Source of the DNA: Methylocystis parvus OBBP
Lineage (GTDB): Bacteria > Pseudomonadota > Alphaproteobacteria > Rhizobiales > Beijerinckiaceae
Assembly (NCBI RefSeq): GCF_027571405.1
Contig: NZ_CP092968.1
Location: 3,246,001 to 3,310,000, forward strand
Direction of reading: 5' to 3'
DNA: 64,000 nucleotides
The position numbers and the translations under genes were made by a program. The first letter of the stretch is position 1; each line of letters begins with the position of its first letter. The notes under the pieces are model-generated. The model searched no databases. It was given only the letters and a program-made list of their open reading frames with translations, and was not told the origin of the DNA. Below are positions 8,460-18,423 of this stretch, piece after piece.

Positions 8460-11444
8460 ATGGCGCGTCTTGAAACTGATGGCGTGACCGGACCGGCGGC
8501 TCCCGGCGGTCCGCGTTCTGCGCAAAATCACGGCTTCGCAGCCACGTCATTTCTCCAGGGCGCGAACGCCGCCTATATTGAGGGGCTTCTAGACGCCTAT
8601 GAGGCCGACGCCTCTTCGGTAAGTCCCGAATGGGCGAAATTTTTCTTTGAGATGGGCGCCGTTCCGGGCGCCGCGCCGGCCAATGGCCCGTCCTGGGCGC
8701 GTCCCGACTGGCCGCTGACCGCCAATGGCGAATGGGTGAGCGCGCTCACGGGCGACTATCCCGCGCCGGCCCCCAAGGCCGCGCAAAAAGGCGCGCCGGT
8801 TCCGCCGCCGACGGCCGCGACCGCCGACGAGATTCAGCGCGCCACGCGCGATTCCGTGCGCGCCCTCATGATGATCCGCGCCTATCGCATGCGCGGCCAT
8901 CTCCACGCCAATCTCGATCCGCTGGGTCTGGAGCAGCGCCACGATCATGGCGAGCTGCATCCGGAAACATACGGCTTCAAGGACGAGGATTACGACCGCA
9001 AGATCTTCATCGACGGCGTTCTTGGCCTGCAATACGCCAGCGTCTTCGAGATGGTGACGATCCTGCGCCGCACCTATTGCGGCTCGATCGGCTTCGAATT
9101 CATGCACATCTCCAATCCCGAGGAGAAAGCCTGGCTGCAGGCGCGCATCGAAGGCCCCAAGAAGGAGATCGTCTTCACCGATCAGGGCAAGCGCGCGATC
9201 TACAACAAGCTCGTCGAGGCCGAGGGCTTCGAGAAGTTTCTCGACGTGAAATATACGGGCACGAAGCGCTTCGGCCTCGACGGCGCCGAGGCGATCGTGC
9301 CGGCGCTGGAGCAGATCATCAAGCGCGGCGGCGCGCTCGGCGTGAAGGAGATCGTGCTCGGCATGGCCCATCGCGGCCGCCTCAACGTTCTCTGTCAGGT
9401 GATGGCGAAACCCCACCGCGCGCTCTTCCACGAATTCAAGGGCGGCTCCTTCCTGCCCGACGAGGTGGAAGGTTCGGGCGACGTGAAATATCACCTCGGC
9501 GCCTCGTCGGATCGCGAATTCGACGGCAACAAGGTGCATCTCTCGCTCACCGCCAATCCGTCGCATCTCGAAATCGTCGATCCCGTCGTGCTCGGCAAGG
9601 TCCGCGCCAAGCAGGACCAGCATGGCGGCGACCGCCGCGTCGTGCTGCCGCTGCTCATCCATGGCGACGCGGCTTTTGCGGGTCAGGGCGTCGTGGCGGA
9701 ATGCTTCGGCCTTTCCGGCCTCAAGGGCCATCGCACGGGCGGCTCGGTGCATTTCATCATCAATAATCAGATCGGCTTCACCACCTATCCGCGCTTCTCG
9801 CGTTCCTCGCCCTATCCGTCGGACGTCGCGAAGATGGTCGAGGCGCCGATCTTCCATGTGAATGGCGACGATCCCGAGGCTGTCGTCTTCGCCGCGCGCG
9901 TCGCGACGGAATTCCGCCAGCAGTTCCAGAAGCCGGTCGTCATCGACATGTGGTGCTACCGCCGCTTCGGCCATAATGAGGGCGACGAGCCGGGCTTCAC
10001 CCAGCCGCTGATGTACAAGAAGATCCGGTCGCATCGCACGACGCTCGATCTCTACGCCGAGAAGCTCGCAAGCGAAGGCCAGCTTTCCAGGGCCGACGCC
10101 GACAGGATGAAGGAGGATTGGCGCGCGCGGCTCGAAAGCGAGTTCGAGGCGAGCCAGTCCTATAAGCCGAACAAGGCCGATTGGCTCGACGGCCGCTGGG
10201 CGGGCCTCAAGCCGGGCTATCAGGCGACGGAGGACGAGCGCAAGGGCAAGACCGGCGCGCCGCTGGAATCCTTGCGCGACATCGGCGCGAAGCTCACGAC
10301 GGTTCCCGCGGATTTCCACCTGCACCGCACCATCCAGCGCTTCCTCGACAATCGCCGCGCCGCCATCGAGGAGGGAACGGCGATCGATTGGGCGACGGCG
10401 GAGGCGCTCGCCTTCGGCACGCTGCTCACCGAGGGCTACAAGGTGCGCCTCTCCGGCCAGGACAGCGAGCGGGGCACCTTCTCGCAGCGACACAGCGTGC
10501 TGATCGATCAGGAGACGGAAGCGCGCTACATCCCTCTCGATCATCTTTCGCCCGACCAGGGCAGGTTCGAGGTCATCAATTCGATGCTGTCCGAAGAGGC
10601 CGTGCTCGGCTTCGAATATGGCTATTCGCTCGCCGAACCGGGCGCGCTGGTTCTGTGGGAAGCGCAGTTCGGCGACTTCGCCAATGGCGCTCAGGTGATC
10701 TTCGATCAGTTCCTGTCGGCGGGCGAGCGCAAATGGCTGCGCATGTCGGGCCTCGTCTGCCTGCTGCCGCATGGTTATGAAGGGCAGGGGCCGGAGCACT
10801 CTTCCGCGCGTCTGGAGCGCTATCTCCAGCTCTGCGCCGAAGACAATATGCAGGTCGCGAACGTTTCGACGCCGGCGAATTATTTCCACATTCTGCGCCG
10901 GCAGCTTCACCGCAACATGCGCAAGCCGCTCATTCTCATGGCGCCCAAATCGCTGCTGCGCCACAAGCGCTGCGTCTCGCGGCTGGGCGAAATGGGCGTG
11001 GCGTCGAGCTTCCAGAGAATTTTGCTCGACGATGGCGAGACGCATGAAAAGGCGACGCTGCGGCCCGACGAGGAGATCCGCCGCGTCGTGCTCTGCTCGG
11101 GCAAGGTCTATTACGATCTGCTCGAAGATCGCGAGAAGCGCGGCGTCGACGACGTCTATCTGCTGCGCGTCGAACAGCTTTATCCTTTCCCGCTGAAGAG
11201 TCTCGTCACCGCCATGTCGCGCTTCAAGAGCGCTGATGTGGTCTGGTGCCAGGAGGAGCCCAAGAATATGGGCGCCTGGTTCTTCGTCGAACCCTATCTC
11301 GAATGGGTGCTCGGGCAGGTGAACGGCAAAACGAAACGCGCGCGCTATGTCGGGCGTCCGGCGTCGGCCTCAACGGCGGCGGGCACCATGTCCAAGCATC
11401 TCGCGCAACTGAAGGCTTTCCAGGACGACGCCTTCGGGACCTGA
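8460..11444 (+). CDS. sucA: 2-oxoglutarate dehydrogenase E1 component
   Basis: Thiamine-diphosphate decarboxylase of the 2-oxoglutarate dehydrogenase complex. The 994-residue protein has the N-terminal E2-binding segment ([19 protein letters not shown], then the FFEMG motif), the ThDP domain with [10 protein letters not shown] and the GD..FAGQGVV metal/ThDP region, and the C-terminal transketolase-like domain ([20 protein letters not shown]). Length matches the family. It lies 143 nt after sucD and is followed by sucB after a spacer carrying two REP-like palindromes. Confidence 0.97.
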   Translation: MARLETDGVTGPAAPGGPRSAQNHGFAATSFLQGANAAYIEGLLDAYEADASSVSPEWAKFFFEMGAVPGAAPANGPSWARPDWPLTANGEWVSALTGDYPAPAPKAAQKGAPVPPPTAATADEIQRATRDSVRALMMIRAYRMRGHLHANLDPLGLEQRHDHGELHPETYGFKDEDYDRKIFIDGVLGLQYASVFEMVTILRRTYCGSIGFEFMHISNPEEKAWLQARIEGPKKEIVFTDQGKRAIYNKLVEAEGFEKFLDVKYTGTKRFGLDGAEAIVPALEQIIKRGGALGVKEIVLGMAHRGRLNVLCQVMAKPHRALFHEFKGGSFLPDEVEGSGDVKYHLGASSDREFDGNKVHLSLTANPSHLEIVDPVVLGKVRAKQDQHGGDRRVVLPLLIHGDAAFAGQGVVAECFGLSGLKGHRTGGSVHFIINNQIGFTTYPRFSRSSPYPSDVAKMVEAPIFHVNGDDPEAVVFAARVATEFRQQFQKPVVIDMWCYRRFGHNEGDEPGFTQPLMYKKIRSHRTTLDLYAEKLASEGQLSRADADRMKEDWRARLESEFEASQSYKPNKADWLDGRWAGLKPGYQATEDERKGKTGAPLESLRDIGAKLTTVPADFHLHRTIQRFLDNRRAAIEEGTAIDWATAEALAFGTLLTEGYKVRLSGQDSERGTFSQRHSVLIDQETEARYIPLDHLSPDQGRFEVINSMLSEEAVLGFEYGYSLAEPGALVLWEAQFGDFANGAQVIFDQFLSAGERKWLRMSGLVCLLPHGYEGQGPEHSSARLERYLQLCAEDNMQVANVSTPANYFHILRRQLHRNMRKPLILMAPKSLLRHKRCVSRLGEMGVASSFQRILLDDGETHEKATLRPDEEIRRVVLCSGKVYYDLLEDREKRGVDDVYLLRVEQLYPFPLKSLVTAMSRFKSADVVWCQEEPKNMGAWFFVEPYLEWVLGQVNGKTKRARYVGRPASASTAAGTMSKHLAQLKAFQDDAFGT

Positions 11445-11446
11445 TT

Positions 11447-11591
11447 CCCTCTCCCCGCATATGCGGGGAGAGGGTTAGGGCGAGGGCAGGCCGCTTTCGC
11501 CCGCCGAAACAGTTGTGGCGCGTATCCTACGAAACGATTTTTAGCTTGCTTGCCCCTCACCCCAGCCCTCTCCCCGCGAGCGGGGAAAGGG
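11447..11591. repeat. Pair of inverted REP-like palindromic repeats between sucA and sucB
   Basis: First copy: a perfect 28-bp palindrome with arms CCCTCTCCCCGCAT (11447-11460) and ATGCGGGGAGAGGG (11461-11474), followed by TTAGGGCGAGGGCA. Second copy, in opposite orientation: TGCCCCTCACCCCAG (11551-11565), then arms CCCTCTCCCCGC (11566-11577) and GCGGGGAAAGGG (11580-11591). This CCCTCTCCCCGC family is a widespread extragenic palindrome in Rhizobiales genomes. The hairpins may stabilise or attenuate the sucA-sucB transcript; the second ends about 20 nt before the sucB start. Confidence 0.85.
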
Positions 11592-11611
11592 AGCCGCGAA
11601 GGAAGAGGCTT

Positions 11612-12853
11612 ATGACTGAAATTCGCGTTCCGACGCTCGGCGAATCCGTCACCGAGGCGACGATCGGCCGTTGGTTCAAGAAGGCGGGCGACGTGGTGCG
11701 CGCCGACGAGACCTTGGCCGAGCTGGAAACCGACAAGGTGACGCTGGAGGTCAATGCGCCGGCGGCCGGCGTGCTTGCGGAGATCGTCGCCAAGGAAGGC
11801 GAGACGGTGACGCCGGGCGCGCTTCTTGGCCAGATCATGCCTGGCGGCGCCGCGGCCGCGCCTGCGTCCGCCGCGAAACCCGCTCCCGCGCCTGTCGCGC
11901 CCGTCGCGGCGCCGGTCGCCGCCGCCCAGGCGACGACAATGCCGCCGTCCCCGGCCGCCGCCAAGATCGCGGTTGAAAGGGGCGTCGACGTCTCGCAGGT
12001 TGCGGGCTCGGGGAAGCGCGGACAGGCGTTGAAGTCCGACGTGATCGACTTCGCCGCCCGCGCCCCGGCGACGGCGCAGGCTGTCGCGCCAGCCCCGGTC
12101 GTCGAGGCTCCGCCGCCGCCATTGCCGCGCGCGCCCGTTCCGCAGGAGGACGCCGCGCGCGAGGAGCGCGTGAAGATGACGCGTCTGCGCCAGACGATTG
12201 CGCGGCGCCTGAAGGAAGCGCAGAGCGTCGCGGCGATGCTCACGACCTTCAATGAGGTCGATATGTCGGCGCTGATCGCGCAGCGCAACAAATACAAGGA
12301 GCTCTTCGAGAAGAAACACGGCGTGAAGCTCGGCTTCATGGGCTATTTCGTGAGAGCCTGTTGCCAGGCGCTCGAAGAGATTCCCGCCGTCAACGCCGAG
12401 ATCGACGGAACCGACATCATCTACAAGCGCTTCTGCCATATCGGCGTGGCGGTCGGAACCGAGAAAGGCCTCGTCGTGCCGGTCGTGCGCGACGCGGATC
12501 GCATGTCGCTCGCCGAGATCGAGAAGTCGATCGCGGCGCTCGGCAAGAAGGCGCGCGAGGGCGCGCTCGACATTTCGGACCTGCAGGGCGGCACCTTCAC
12601 CATCTCGAATGGCGGCGTTTATGGCTCGCTGATGTCGACGCCGATCCTCAACGCGCCGCAATCCGGCATTCTCGGCATGCACAAGATTCAGGAGCGCCCG
12701 GTCGCCGTCGAGGGCAAGATCGAGATCCGCCCGATGATGTATCTTGCGCTCTCCTATGACCATCGCATCGTCGACGGGAAGGAGGCCGTGACCTTCCTCG
12801 TGCGCGTCAAGGAAACGCTGGAGGACCCCGGCCGCCTGGCGCTGGCGCTGTAA
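11612..12853 (+). CDS. sucB: Dihydrolipoyllysine succinyltransferase, E2 of 2-oxoglutarate dehydrogenase
   Basis: Core acyltransferase of the 2-oxoglutarate dehydrogenase complex. The 413-residue protein has one lipoyl domain ([16 protein letters not shown], lipoylated Lys42 in ETDKVTLEV), an Ala/Pro-rich linker, the peripheral subunit-binding domain ([20 protein letters not shown]), a second linker and the catalytic domain ending in [13 protein letters not shown] (His384, Asp388). ATG 11612 is preceded by GGAAGAGG. No lpd gene follows in this window, so E3 is encoded elsewhere. Confidence 0.96.
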   Translation: MTEIRVPTLGESVTEATIGRWFKKAGDVVRADETLAELETDKVTLEVNAPAAGVLAEIVAKEGETVTPGALLGQIMPGGAAAAPASAAKPAPAPVAPVAAPVAAAQATTMPPSPAAAKIAVERGVDVSQVAGSGKRGQALKSDVIDFAARAPATAQAVAPAPVVEAPPPPLPRAPVPQEDAAREERVKMTRLRQTIARRLKEAQSVAAMLTTFNEVDMSALIAQRNKYKELFEKKHGVKLGFMGYFVRACCQALEEIPAVNAEIDGTDIIYKRFCHIGVAVGTEKGLVVPVVRDADRMSLAEIEKSIAALGKKAREGALDISDLQGGTFTISNGGVYGSLMSTPILNAPQSGILGMHKIQERPVAVEGKIEIRPMMYLALSYDHRIVDGKEAVTFLVRVKETLEDPGRLALAL

Positions 12854-12992
12854 AGCCCGGCTGAGGCGCGGCTTCACAATTGGCCGCGCCGGCCTCTTTA
12901 AAACTCCTCGAAAGCGCCACATCTCTAGCAGGAAGACGCGCTGCAGGGCAGGCGTCGATGGGCGGGTCGAACTGAACGCCGAGGAGGAGGCA

Positions 12993-13262
12993 ATGGAAGC
13001 TAAGTTGACGATCGAACGAAAGGCGCCTCTGCTGACGCCCGAGCAGTTCGCCAATCTGGGCGACGGCATGATCGCCTATGTGAAAGAGATGCGCTCCGAG
13101 GACGTGAACCGCCTCTATCCGCAGGCGCCTCAGATCCAGCCGGGGCTCACCATCTTCGCGCTTATCGGCGCCGACGGCGCGCCCATCGTGCTCGCCGACT
13201 CTGAAGAAGGCGCCATCGGCAACGCCCGCGAAAATGATCTGACCATGGTCAGCCTGCATTGA
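12993..13262 (+). CDS. DUF1150 family protein
   Basis: An 89-residue protein matching the alphaproteobacterial DUF1150 family: LTPEQFANLGDGMIAYVKEM, then the IFALIGADGAPIVLADSEEGAIGNARENDL segment that defines it. Function is unknown; family members often sit near small heat-shock protein genes, though none is seen here. GAGGAGGAG lies 5-8 nt before the ATG, a strong ribosome site. Its stop codon is followed closely by the Rieske gene. Confidence 0.85.
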   Translation: MEAKLTIERKAPLLTPEQFANLGDGMIAYVKEMRSEDVNRLYPQAPQIQPGLTIFALIGADGAPIVLADSEEGAIGNARENDLTMVSLH

Positions 13263-13375
13263 TCCAGAGCGCCTCCCCGGCTTCGAGGGGCCGGGGCGCT
13301 TCCTCTCGGCGAGATAATTCCATTAGAGGCAGGGATTTTGCTTCCATGGCGCAAAGGTCCGCCATGGAGCCGGTC

Positions 13376-13807
13376 ATGTCGACAAACGAACTCTATGCAG
13401 TCTGCCACGTCAACGACGTCGCCAAGCGCGGCGCGGTGGGCTTCGTCCTCGCGCGGCGGGAGGGGGACAAGACCGTCGCTTTTCCGATCTTCGTCGTAAG
13501 GCAGGGAAAGAATTTCCACGCTTATCTCAACCGCTGCCCGCATCAGGGCGCGCGCATCGATTTCCAGCCCGGTCACTTTCTGGATCAGGGCCATCGCGCC
13601 ATCGTTTGCGGCAAGCATGGCGCGATGTTCGAATTGACCACCGGCAAATGCTATGACGGTCCTTGTGCAGGAGCGTCGCTGGAAAAGATCGAATGCGTGG
13701 TCGATGGCGAGGATGTTTGCATCACGGGCGTCGAACTCGCGGAAGAGGACGGACTCGACCGCGAGGAGCATGACGAGTTCCCGCCGGTTATGATCACGTC
13801 TGATTGA
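13376..13807 (+). CDS. Rieske [2Fe-2S] domain protein
   Basis: A 143-residue soluble Rieske ferredoxin-like protein. Ligands are clear: Cys54 and His56 in CPHQG, and Cys78 and His81 in CGKHGAMF, with 21 residues between the pairs, as in nitrite reductase small-subunit or dioxygenase-ferredoxin types. I chose ATG 13376 (MSTNELYAVC), which has GGAG about 8 nt upstream; further upstream reading adds a low-complexity extension. No oxygenase component is adjacent, so its electron partner is unknown. Confidence 0.82.
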   Translation: MSTNELYAVCHVNDVAKRGAVGFVLARREGDKTVAFPIFVVRQGKNFHAYLNRCPHQGARIDFQPGHFLDQGHRAIVCGKHGAMFELTTGKCYDGPCAGASLEKIECVVDGEDVCITGVELAEEDGLDREEHDEFPPVMITSD

Positions 13808-13856
13808 GGGCCCTCGGGGCTGCGGGTGAACGGCAATCTTGAACCATTCGCCCGGC

Positions 13857-13883
13857 CAATACTTCCGTAAAGGGGAAGTATTG
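13857..13883. terminator. 10-bp inverted repeat between convergent genes
   Basis: CAATACTTCC (13857-13866), loop GTAAAGG, GGAAGTATTG (13874-13883). It lies between the convergent Rieske and PBP1A genes and could serve as a bidirectional terminator, but it lacks a long T-run on either side and has a lower GC stem than usual. Confidence 0.4.
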
Positions 13884-13921
13884 CTCGCGCCCGGCGTTGC
13901 CTTCTTGGAGCGGGACGCGAC

Positions 13922-16228
13922 TCACCCGCCCCCGAAAAGCTGCTCGATAATATTCTTCTCCCGCGTCGCCGGGCGGCGGCCGCGCGGGGTTGGCGGCGGG
14001 CCGGCGTCGGGGATGTCCTCCGGGGGCGTCAGGTCGTCGGGCTCGCGCGCCGCGCGGCGTCCGCGGGGCGACTGTGGCGGGGCGATCGTCGCGGTCTCGT
14101 CGCGCGACTCGGGCGACGGCTGCTCCTGCGCATGGCTTTCCGGCGGCGGCGTGGCGGCGCGCTTCTGCGGCCTCGCCTGCGGCGCGGGCTTGTCCTGCCC
14201 GGTGAAGATGCCGATGAGATCGTCCAGCGGCTTGGCGACGATTTCCTCCGCCTCCGAACGCCATGACCCCGTCGGCAGGCCCGCGACGGGCGCGCCCTTC
14301 AGGGCGATGGACATATAGCGGCTCCATATCTCGACCGGGAGATTGCCGCCAGAAGCCTTTCTGGTCGGAGAAGAATCGTCATTGCCGAGCCAGACGCCGG
14401 TGACGAGTCGGCTCGTATAGCCGATGAACCAGGCGTCGCGGAAATCCTGGCTGGTGCCGGTCTTGCCCGCCGCCTGCCAGCCCGGCAGCTCCGCCTTGCG
14501 GGCCGTGCCGGTGAGCAGCGTCTCCTGCATCATCGTATTCATCATCGCCACATATTGCGGCTCGATCACGCGGCCGAAGGTGGAGCCCTTGCGCTGATAG
14601 AGCGTCTTCCCCGCGGCGGTTCTGACGCGCGTGATGATATGCGGCTGCACGCCGACGCCGCCATTGGCGAAAGGGGCGAAAGCGGTGACGAGTTCGAGCG
14701 GCGTGACTTCCGACGTGCCGAGCGCGATGGAGGCGTTGGGCTGCAAATCCGACTGAATGCCGAGTCGATGCGCGATCTTCGCGACGGTTTTCGGCCCGAC
14801 CTCCATGCCGACGCGCACCGCCACCGTGTTCAGCGACAGCGCCAGCGCCTTGGTCAGCGTGACGGGACCGAAATATTCGTGGCTGTAATTTTCGGGCGTC
14901 CAGCCCTTGATGTTGAGCGGCCCGTCCTCGCGCACGGAATCGGGCGTCAGCCCGTGTTCGAGGCCGGCGAGATAGACGAAGGGTTTGAAGGCCGAGCCCG
15001 GCTGCCGCCTGGCGGAGACGGCGCGGTTGAACTGGCTTTCGGAATAGTCGCGTCCCCCGACGAGCGCCCGAATGGCCCCGTTCGGATCGATCGAGACGAC
15101 GGCGCCCTGCGAGACGTTGTATTTGGGGCCTTTTTTGTCGAGCTCTTCCTTCAGCGCGCCTTCCGCGATTGTCTGCAGTCGTCCGTCGATCGTCGTCGTG
15201 ACGACAATGTCCTCGTCGATCGCGCCGATCGTGTCGTCGAGCATGTCCATGACGTAATCGGCCGCGTAATTGATTGAACCGCCCGCCTGCTCCTTCATGG
15301 CGCGCGCCGGATGGGCGAGGGCGGATTTGGCCATGGCTTCGCTGATATGGCCTTCCTGGGTCATGGCGGTGACGACCTGCGCGGCGCGTTCGGTCGCGCC
15401 TTCCGGATTGCGGTCGGGCGCGAGCTTCGACGGCGCTTTCATCAGCCCCGCGAGCACGGCGGATTCCGAGAGCGTCGCGGTTCTGGCGCTATGGCCGAAA
15501 TAGCGCTGCGAGGCCGCTTCGACGCCATAGGCGCCCGAGCCGAAATAGACGCGGTTGAGATAGAGTTCGAGGATCTGGTCCTTCGAATATTTATGCTCGA
15601 GCCAGAGCGCGAGGATCGCTTCCTGAATCTTGCGCGACAAGGTCCGCTCCTGCGTCAGGAACAGATTCTTGGCGAGCTGCTGGGTGAGGGTCGAGCCGCC
15701 CTGCATGCCGCCGCGGCCCGAGACGTTGCGCAGCAAAGCTCGGCCGATGCCCTGCGGATCGACGCCCCAATGCGAATAGAAGCGCCGGTCCTCGATGGCG
15801 ATGAAGGCTTTGGGCAGATATGGCGGAAGGTCCGAAATGCGGATCGCCGCGCCGCCGGTGTCGCCCCGATTGGCGAGCAATTCGCCATCCGCGCCCATGA
15901 TCGCGATGTTCGGCGGCCGCTTCGGCACGGCGAGCTGGTCGATGGGCGGAAGCTGCGAGCCGTAATAGACCGCGAGCGCGCCGCCGCCGATCATGCCCCA
16001 GATGGAGAGGGTCAAGCCCCAGTAGAACAGCGCGCCGATCATCGATCCCGGCCGCCGTCTCGGCTTTGATTGAGCCGGTTCATCGGAATCGTCGTCCTCG
16101 AATTCGTCCGGCTCGTCGGTCTCCGGCGCGCGTCTGGCGCGGGCCGGGGGGCGTCTCTCGGCGCGCAGCGCGCCGTCATCCGCCTCCTCGTCGAACTTCG
16201 GTTCCCGACGTCTGCCGCCACGCGCCAT
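13922..16228 (-). CDS. mrcA: Penicillin-binding protein 1A, bifunctional transglycosylase/transpeptidase
   Basis: Class A PBP that polymerises and crosslinks peptidoglycan in the periplasm. The 768-residue protein has a charged cytoplasmic N-terminus (~60 residues), one membrane anchor (FYWGLTLSIWGMIGGGALAV), a GT51 domain with EDRRFYSHWGVD and GGSTLTQQLAKN, and a transpeptidase domain with the SxxK serine in QPGSAFKPF, an SLN motif (ALSLNTVAV) and AGKTGTSQDFRDAWF. The C-terminal tail is long, Pro/Arg-rich and disordered. The 1A rather than 1B or 1C label is by family resemblance. Confidence 0.93.
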   Translation of the reverse strand: MARGGRRREPKFDEEADDGALRAERRPPARARRAPETDEPDEFEDDDSDEPAQSKPRRRPGSMIGALFYWGLTLSIWGMIGGGALAVYYGSQLPPIDQLAVPKRPPNIAIMGADGELLANRGDTGGAAIRISDLPPYLPKAFIAIEDRRFYSHWGVDPQGIGRALLRNVSGRGGMQGGSTLTQQLAKNLFLTQERTLSRKIQEAILALWLEHKYSKDQILELYLNRVYFGSGAYGVEAASQRYFGHSARTATLSESAVLAGLMKAPSKLAPDRNPEGATERAAQVVTAMTQEGHISEAMAKSALAHPARAMKEQAGGSINYAADYVMDMLDDTIGAIDEDIVVTTTIDGRLQTIAEGALKEELDKKGPKYNVSQGAVVSIDPNGAIRALVGGRDYSESQFNRAVSARRQPGSAFKPFVYLAGLEHGLTPDSVREDGPLNIKGWTPENYSHEYFGPVTLTKALALSLNTVAVRVGMEVGPKTVAKIAHRLGIQSDLQPNASIALGTSEVTPLELVTAFAPFANGGVGVQPHIITRVRTAAGKTLYQRKGSTFGRVIEPQYVAMMNTMMQETLLTGTARKAELPGWQAAGKTGTSQDFRDAWFIGYTSRLVTGVWLGNDDSSPTRKASGGNLPVEIWSRYMSIALKGAPVAGLPTGSWRSEAEEIVAKPLDDLIGIFTGQDKPAPQARPQKRAATPPPESHAQEQPSPESRDETATIAPPQSPRGRRAAREPDDLTPPEDIPDAGPPPTPRGRRPATREKNIIEQLFGGG

Positions 16229-16429
16229 GGTCTTCGCCTCGAGGCGCTCCGCCGCCGCCTCCTTGCGTCAAGAATTCAGCTTAACGAAGGCGCTTTAAGG
16301 GCCGGTTAAGAAATGCCGGCGCCGCGCCGCGTCTTGTGCGCTGCAGTACAAAAAGCCTGTGGAGGAAACGAAACCTTATTGCTCGTCGCGCATTCTAATC
16401 ACGGCGCAATTTTCACGCCGGAGGCGCCA

Positions 16430-16576
16430 ATGCTTGCCTTTTTAAGCTTCGCTACGCTCCTGGGGCTTCTCATCGTCGCCATTCCGGCGCTGGTGATCGA
16501 GGTCTCGAGGGAGCTCGACCATCGCAGGCGTTCGCGCTTCGGCCGCCGCGGCGCCGGCGGGCAACCTTCGGCCTGA
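16430..16576 (+). CDS. Very small single-helix membrane protein
   Basis: A 48-residue protein with one membrane helix (LAFLSFATLLGLLIVAIPAL) followed by a highly basic tail (RELDHRRRSRFGRRGAGG). GGAGG lies 6 nt before the ATG at 16430, a near-ideal ribosome site. It sits between the divergent PBP1A gene and dnaN. I do not recognise a family; the topology resembles small regulatory membrane peptides. The coding call rests on ribosome site, topology and position, not on homology. Confidence 0.5.
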   Translation: MLAFLSFATLLGLLIVAIPALVIEVSRELDHRRRSRFGRRGAGGQPSA

Positions 16577-16707
16577 CCAGGCAAACCCGCCTTTGGCGCT
16601 CTTCTCCACAAGCCGGGCCTCGACGCCCCTTGCGATTCCGCGCCCGGCTTGTCAAAGTCACCGCCCCCGGGCGTTTGCGCCCCTTGATGCGGACGGTTTT
16701 TGAGGCG

Positions 16708-17823
16708 ATGAAGGTCACGATCGAAAGAGCCGCGCTGTTGCGGGCGCTCGGCCATGTTCACCGTGTTGTTGAACGGCGCACCACGATCCCCATTCTCGCC
16801 AATGTCCTCATCGACGCGCGCGACGGCGCCCTGACGCTCAAGGCGACCGACCTCGACCTCGAAGTCACCGAGAAGACCGTCGCCGAAGCAGGGCAGGCGG
16901 GCGCGACGACGCTGCCGGCGCACACGCTTTACGACATCGTCCGCAAATTGCCCGAGGGCGCGCAGGTGTCTCTCGACGAGTCGGGCGACGGCCAGCTCAC
17001 CTTGCGTTCGGGCCGCTCGCGCTTCAACCTCTCGACCCTGCCGGAAAGCGACTTCCCCGACGTCACCTCGGGCGAGTTCAGCCATAAATTCTCGCTTCCG
17101 CCCGCTGACCTCAAGCGGCTGATCGAGAAGACGCAATTCGCGATCTCGAATGAAGAGACCCGTTATTATCTCAATGGCATCTACATTCACGCCATGGAGG
17201 TCGACGGCCAGCTCATGCTGCGCGCCGTGGCGACCGACGGCCATCGCCTCGCGCGGCTCGAATTGCCGGCTCCCGAAGGCTGCGCCGGCATGCCCGGCGT
17301 CATCCTGCCGCGCAAGGCCGTGCAGGAGGTGCAAAAGCTCATCGAGGATGCGCAGGGCGACGTGCTGGTCGAACTCTCGACCAACAAGATGCGTTTCACT
17401 TTCGGCGACGCGCTGCTGACGACCAAGCTCATCGACGGCACTTTTCCCGATTACGCCCGCGTCATTCCCGCCAATAACGACAAGCGCCTCACCGTCGAGC
17501 GCGACGTCTTCGCCAAGGCGGTGGATCGCGTCTCGACAATTTCCTCCGAGCGCGGCCGCGCCGTGAAGCTGGCGCTCACCTCGGGCAAGCTCGTGCTCTC
17601 CGTCACCAATCCCGATCAGGGTTCGGCCGTCGAGGAGATCGAAGCCGATTATGACGGCGAGCCGCTCGATGTCGGCTTCAACGCCCGCTATCTGCTCGAC
17701 ATCACCCAGCAGCTCGACAGCGACACGGCGCTGTTCAAGCTCGCCGATCCGGGCTCGCCGACGCTGATCCAGGACCGCGACGGCGCGAGCGCTCTTTACG
17801 TGCTGATGCCGATGCGGGTGTGA
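16708..17823 (+). CDS. dnaN: DNA polymerase III beta subunit (sliding clamp)
   Basis: Ring-shaped processivity clamp that tethers DNA polymerase III to DNA. The 371-residue product starts MKVTIERAALLRALGHVHRVVERRTTIPIL, and the C-terminus ends in the conserved ALYVLMPMRV. Three clamp domains are present at normal length. ATG 16708 gives the conserved start; reading upstream adds 26 unlikely residues. dnaA and recF, common neighbours, are not adjacent. Confidence 0.97.
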   Translation: MKVTIERAALLRALGHVHRVVERRTTIPILANVLIDARDGALTLKATDLDLEVTEKTVAEAGQAGATTLPAHTLYDIVRKLPEGAQVSLDESGDGQLTLRSGRSRFNLSTLPESDFPDVTSGEFSHKFSLPPADLKRLIEKTQFAISNEETRYYLNGIYIHAMEVDGQLMLRAVATDGHRLARLELPAPEGCAGMPGVILPRKAVQEVQKLIEDAQGDVLVELSTNKMRFTFGDALLTTKLIDGTFPDYARVIPANNDKRLTVERDVFAKAVDRVSTISSERGRAVKLALTSGKLVLSVTNPDQGSAVEEIEADYDGEPLDVGFNARYLLDITQQLDSDTALFKLADPGSPTLIQDRDGASALYVLMPMRV

Positions 17824-17866
17824 AATCTTGCTTTCGACAGCCCTTGTCATTGGAGCTGTGTGAAAA

Positions 17867-18094
17867 TTGCTCGCTAATAAATTTCTGCCCCGACAGGTTT
17901 GGGAAGCCAAGCTCCGTCGCTATGGTTGTAAACCTAGCGGGGCGATCCCGAAATTAGAGACTGCCGAATGGTGGATTGCTCCCGGGGAACGGCTGTTTGC
18001 GGTTCCAGTGGAACGCGACGGGAGTTGTGAATTCTGGGCGGTCCAAAAATTGGTGCAGCAGTTTTGCTGGGATGCAGGCGAAACAAAGCACTAA
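17867..18094 (+). CDS. Small uncharacterised protein convergent with a HicB-like gene
   Basis: A 75-residue protein starting at TTG 17867, with GGAG 11 nt upstream. Visible features are LPRQVWEAKLRRYGCKP near the N-terminus and ERLFAVPVERDGSCEFWAVQKLV near the C-terminus. The pattern loosely recalls HicA-type folds but lacks the conserved His, so I do not assign it. Its last 4 nt overlap the 3' end of the HicB-like gene on the other strand. Base use is AT-richer than the flanking dnaN. Whether it is translated is uncertain. Confidence 0.4.
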   Translation: MLANKFLPRQVWEAKLRRYGCKPSGAIPKLETAEWWIAPGERLFAVPVERDGSCEFWAVQKLVQQFCWDAGETKH

Positions 18095-18387
18095 CCGGTC
18101 GTCACCGCCAGATATGATTTTTCCATCCGATCAAGCTGCCTCGGCGTCATCTTGAAATTGAGGAATCCGGCGTGCTGCAATTCGTCTTTTAAATTCCCGA
18201 TCAAAACCGCGCGAACTGGCTTACCGTGTACGTGGGACAAGATCCCTTCGAGCGCGGGCTGAACATCTCCAAGGAGAAGCGTCGGGTCGGCGTGGGATAG
18301 GACAAATCCGGGCACGTCGTTGCTATAAGCACGAAGACCGCCGTCCTCGCGTCGCTCAAAAATCACCGTTATTTCAATATTTTGCAC
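18091..18387 (-). CDS. HicB/DUF1902-like antitoxin-type protein
   Basis: A 98-residue protein from GTG 18387 (GGAAAC upstream). The segment ITVIFERREDGGLRAYSNDVPGFVLSHADPTLLLGDVQPALEGIL follows the HicB/DUF1902 beta-alpha pattern (strand, DGG-aY-D-PGF, helix). HicB proteins are usually antitoxins that repress their own promoter. A promoter with an overlapping perfect palindrome lies just upstream, which supports autoregulation. No ordinary HicA gene is adjacent in the same direction; the only small neighbour is convergent. It may be a solitary HicB-like protein. Confidence 0.55.
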   Translation of the reverse strand: MQNIEITVIFERREDGGLRAYSNDVPGFVLSHADPTLLLGDVQPALEGILSHVHGKPVRAVLIGNLKDELQHAGFLNFKMTPRQLDRMEKSYLAVTTG

Positions 18388-18423
18388 GTTGTTTCCGGCG
18401 ACCGAGGCAACATCTGGGCTATT

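Noticed and set aside
8589..11045. 818-codon minus-strand frame opposite sucA
   Set aside because: It lies entirely within sucA, and its composition (Arg, Ala, Glu, His repeats) is that of an antisense shadow; no motif recognised.
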